Positions 63,581 to 64,000 of a DNA stretch of 64,000 bases are shown here, piece by piece (within the stretch, counting starts at the first letter, position 1; each line of letters starts with the position of its first letter). The DNA comes from Cyanoderma ruficeps (lineage: Eukaryota; Chordata; Aves; Passeriformes; Timaliidae): NCBI GenBank assembly GCA_008694505.1, contig VZDJ01000033.1:4241745-4305744 (forward strand), given 5' to 3'. A program made the translations under genes and the position numbers. The notes below the pieces were generated by a model. The model saw only the letters and a list, made by a program, of their open reading frames with translations, ran no database searches and had not been told where the DNA came from.

Positions 63581-63667
63581 GAATGTCAGGTGTCTTGCCA
63601 TTTTCACCTTCTGCCTGGGACTTATCTGCCTCTCAGGATTCTTCCATATGAAGAATAAGAATTACAG
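63581..63667 (+). CDS. GAL3ST2: Probable GAL3ST2 exon: signal anchor of galactose-3-O-sulfotransferase 2 (partial)
   Basis: An exon bounded by TTTTTTCCAG and GTAAGT encodes RCLAIFTFCLGLICLSGFFH followed by MKNKNY. It is a single hydrophobic segment after an Arg, then a basic stretch, as in the type II signal anchor of GAL3ST2, whose human form ends LLLAGFLH at the same point. The family transfers sulfate from PAPS to the 3-OH of galactose on O-glycan and type 1 chains in the Golgi. Synteny supports the call: GAL3ST2 follows D2HGDH in the same orientation in human. The initiator Met must lie upstream in an exon I did not identify. The catalytic domain lies past base 64000. A short hydrophobic exon is weak evidence alone; position and splice sites raise it. 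Confidence 0.55.
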
Positions 63668-64000
63668 GTAAGTGAGGCAGAAGCAAGGTTGCACAGTTTC
63701 CTGTGCCTGGAGTAGCTGGGACCTGACCTTTGACACCTGATTTATTTATCATGAGGGTTGGGCAAATGCTCAAAGAAAGGGTGGTGGCCCAAAACTAGGT
63801 CCTAGATCCACGTTTGGGGAAGGAATCAAATTAGCCAAAGCACAGCCTCTTTGGGAGAAAATCAGCTGTGTGGGAAAAGGGGATTGAGCTGAAGTCTTTG
63901 GAAAGTGAGAATCTGGAGAGGGGGAAAACTGGAGGGGGAAAACATCTACACTGGACGGTTGGGGCTGATTTGGATGCAGCCTTGGGCAGGTGTGGTGTCG

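Noticed and set aside
1..64000. CRISPR arrays, operons, bacterial-type mobile elements, tRNA or rRNA genes
   Set aside because: None seen. The spliced vertebrate genes and CR1/LTR content show a eukaryotic nuclear genome, and the short tandem repeats lack the spacer structure of CRISPR.

Overview
This window is nuclear DNA from a bird. The evidence is avian-type CR1 LINE fragments scattered throughout, CR1 tails ending in degenerate ATTCTGTG-like octamers, LTRs resembling bird endogenous retroviruses, and small genes with GC-rich shared promoters. A songbird is a reasonable guess from the LTR types but is not proven. One assembly gap (61591-61623) and one single ambiguous base (39508) show that this is a draft assembly.

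Layout: THAP4 (minus) occupies the left side. Its two 5' coding exons lie at 9376-11491, and positions 1-9375 look like intron. ATG4B (plus, 12266-29502, 13 coding exons) is head-to-head with THAP4 across a CpG-rich interval of about 0.8 kb. DTYMK (minus, 37916-32828, 5 exons) converges on ATG4B. ING5 (plus, 38110-44075, 8 exons) is head-to-head with DTYMK, with only about 190 bp between the two start codons. D2HGDH (plus, 46977-55252, 9 exons) follows, and a signal-anchor exon at 63581-63667 is probably the beginning of GAL3ST2. This gene order matches the conserved vertebrate block on human 2q37.3.

The splice models can be checked by arithmetic. Joined exons give 393 codons for ATG4B, 212 for DTYMK and 515 for D2HGDH, all in frame and equal or close to the human lengths. 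ING5 gives 240 codons once one surplus base beside the ambiguous N in exon 3 is discounted. The genes do not form a pathway: they cover chromatin binding (ING5), LC3 processing in autophagy (ATG4B), dTTP synthesis (DTYMK), mitochondrial D-2-hydroxyglutarate removal (D2HGDH), a THAP/nitrobindin protein (THAP4) and Golgi sulfation (GAL3ST2). What they share is housekeeping-type bidirectional promoters.

Non-coding content: about 19 CR1 fragments, including one old copy of about 3 kb that keeps recognisable endonuclease and reverse-transcriptase remnants; three solo LTRs with perfect target-site duplications (GTGCAG, CACTG, GTCTGT) and one ERVL-like LTR without clear ends; and several short tandem duplications. 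I found no CRISPR array, tRNA, rRNA or novel defence-like system. The most unusual signals are a large inverted repeat carrying two opposed CTCF-like cores upstream of D2HGDH, a repeated GTACGGCA...ATGGCGG motif between THAP4 and ATG4B, a GC-AG intron in D2HGDH, and the ING5 frame error.
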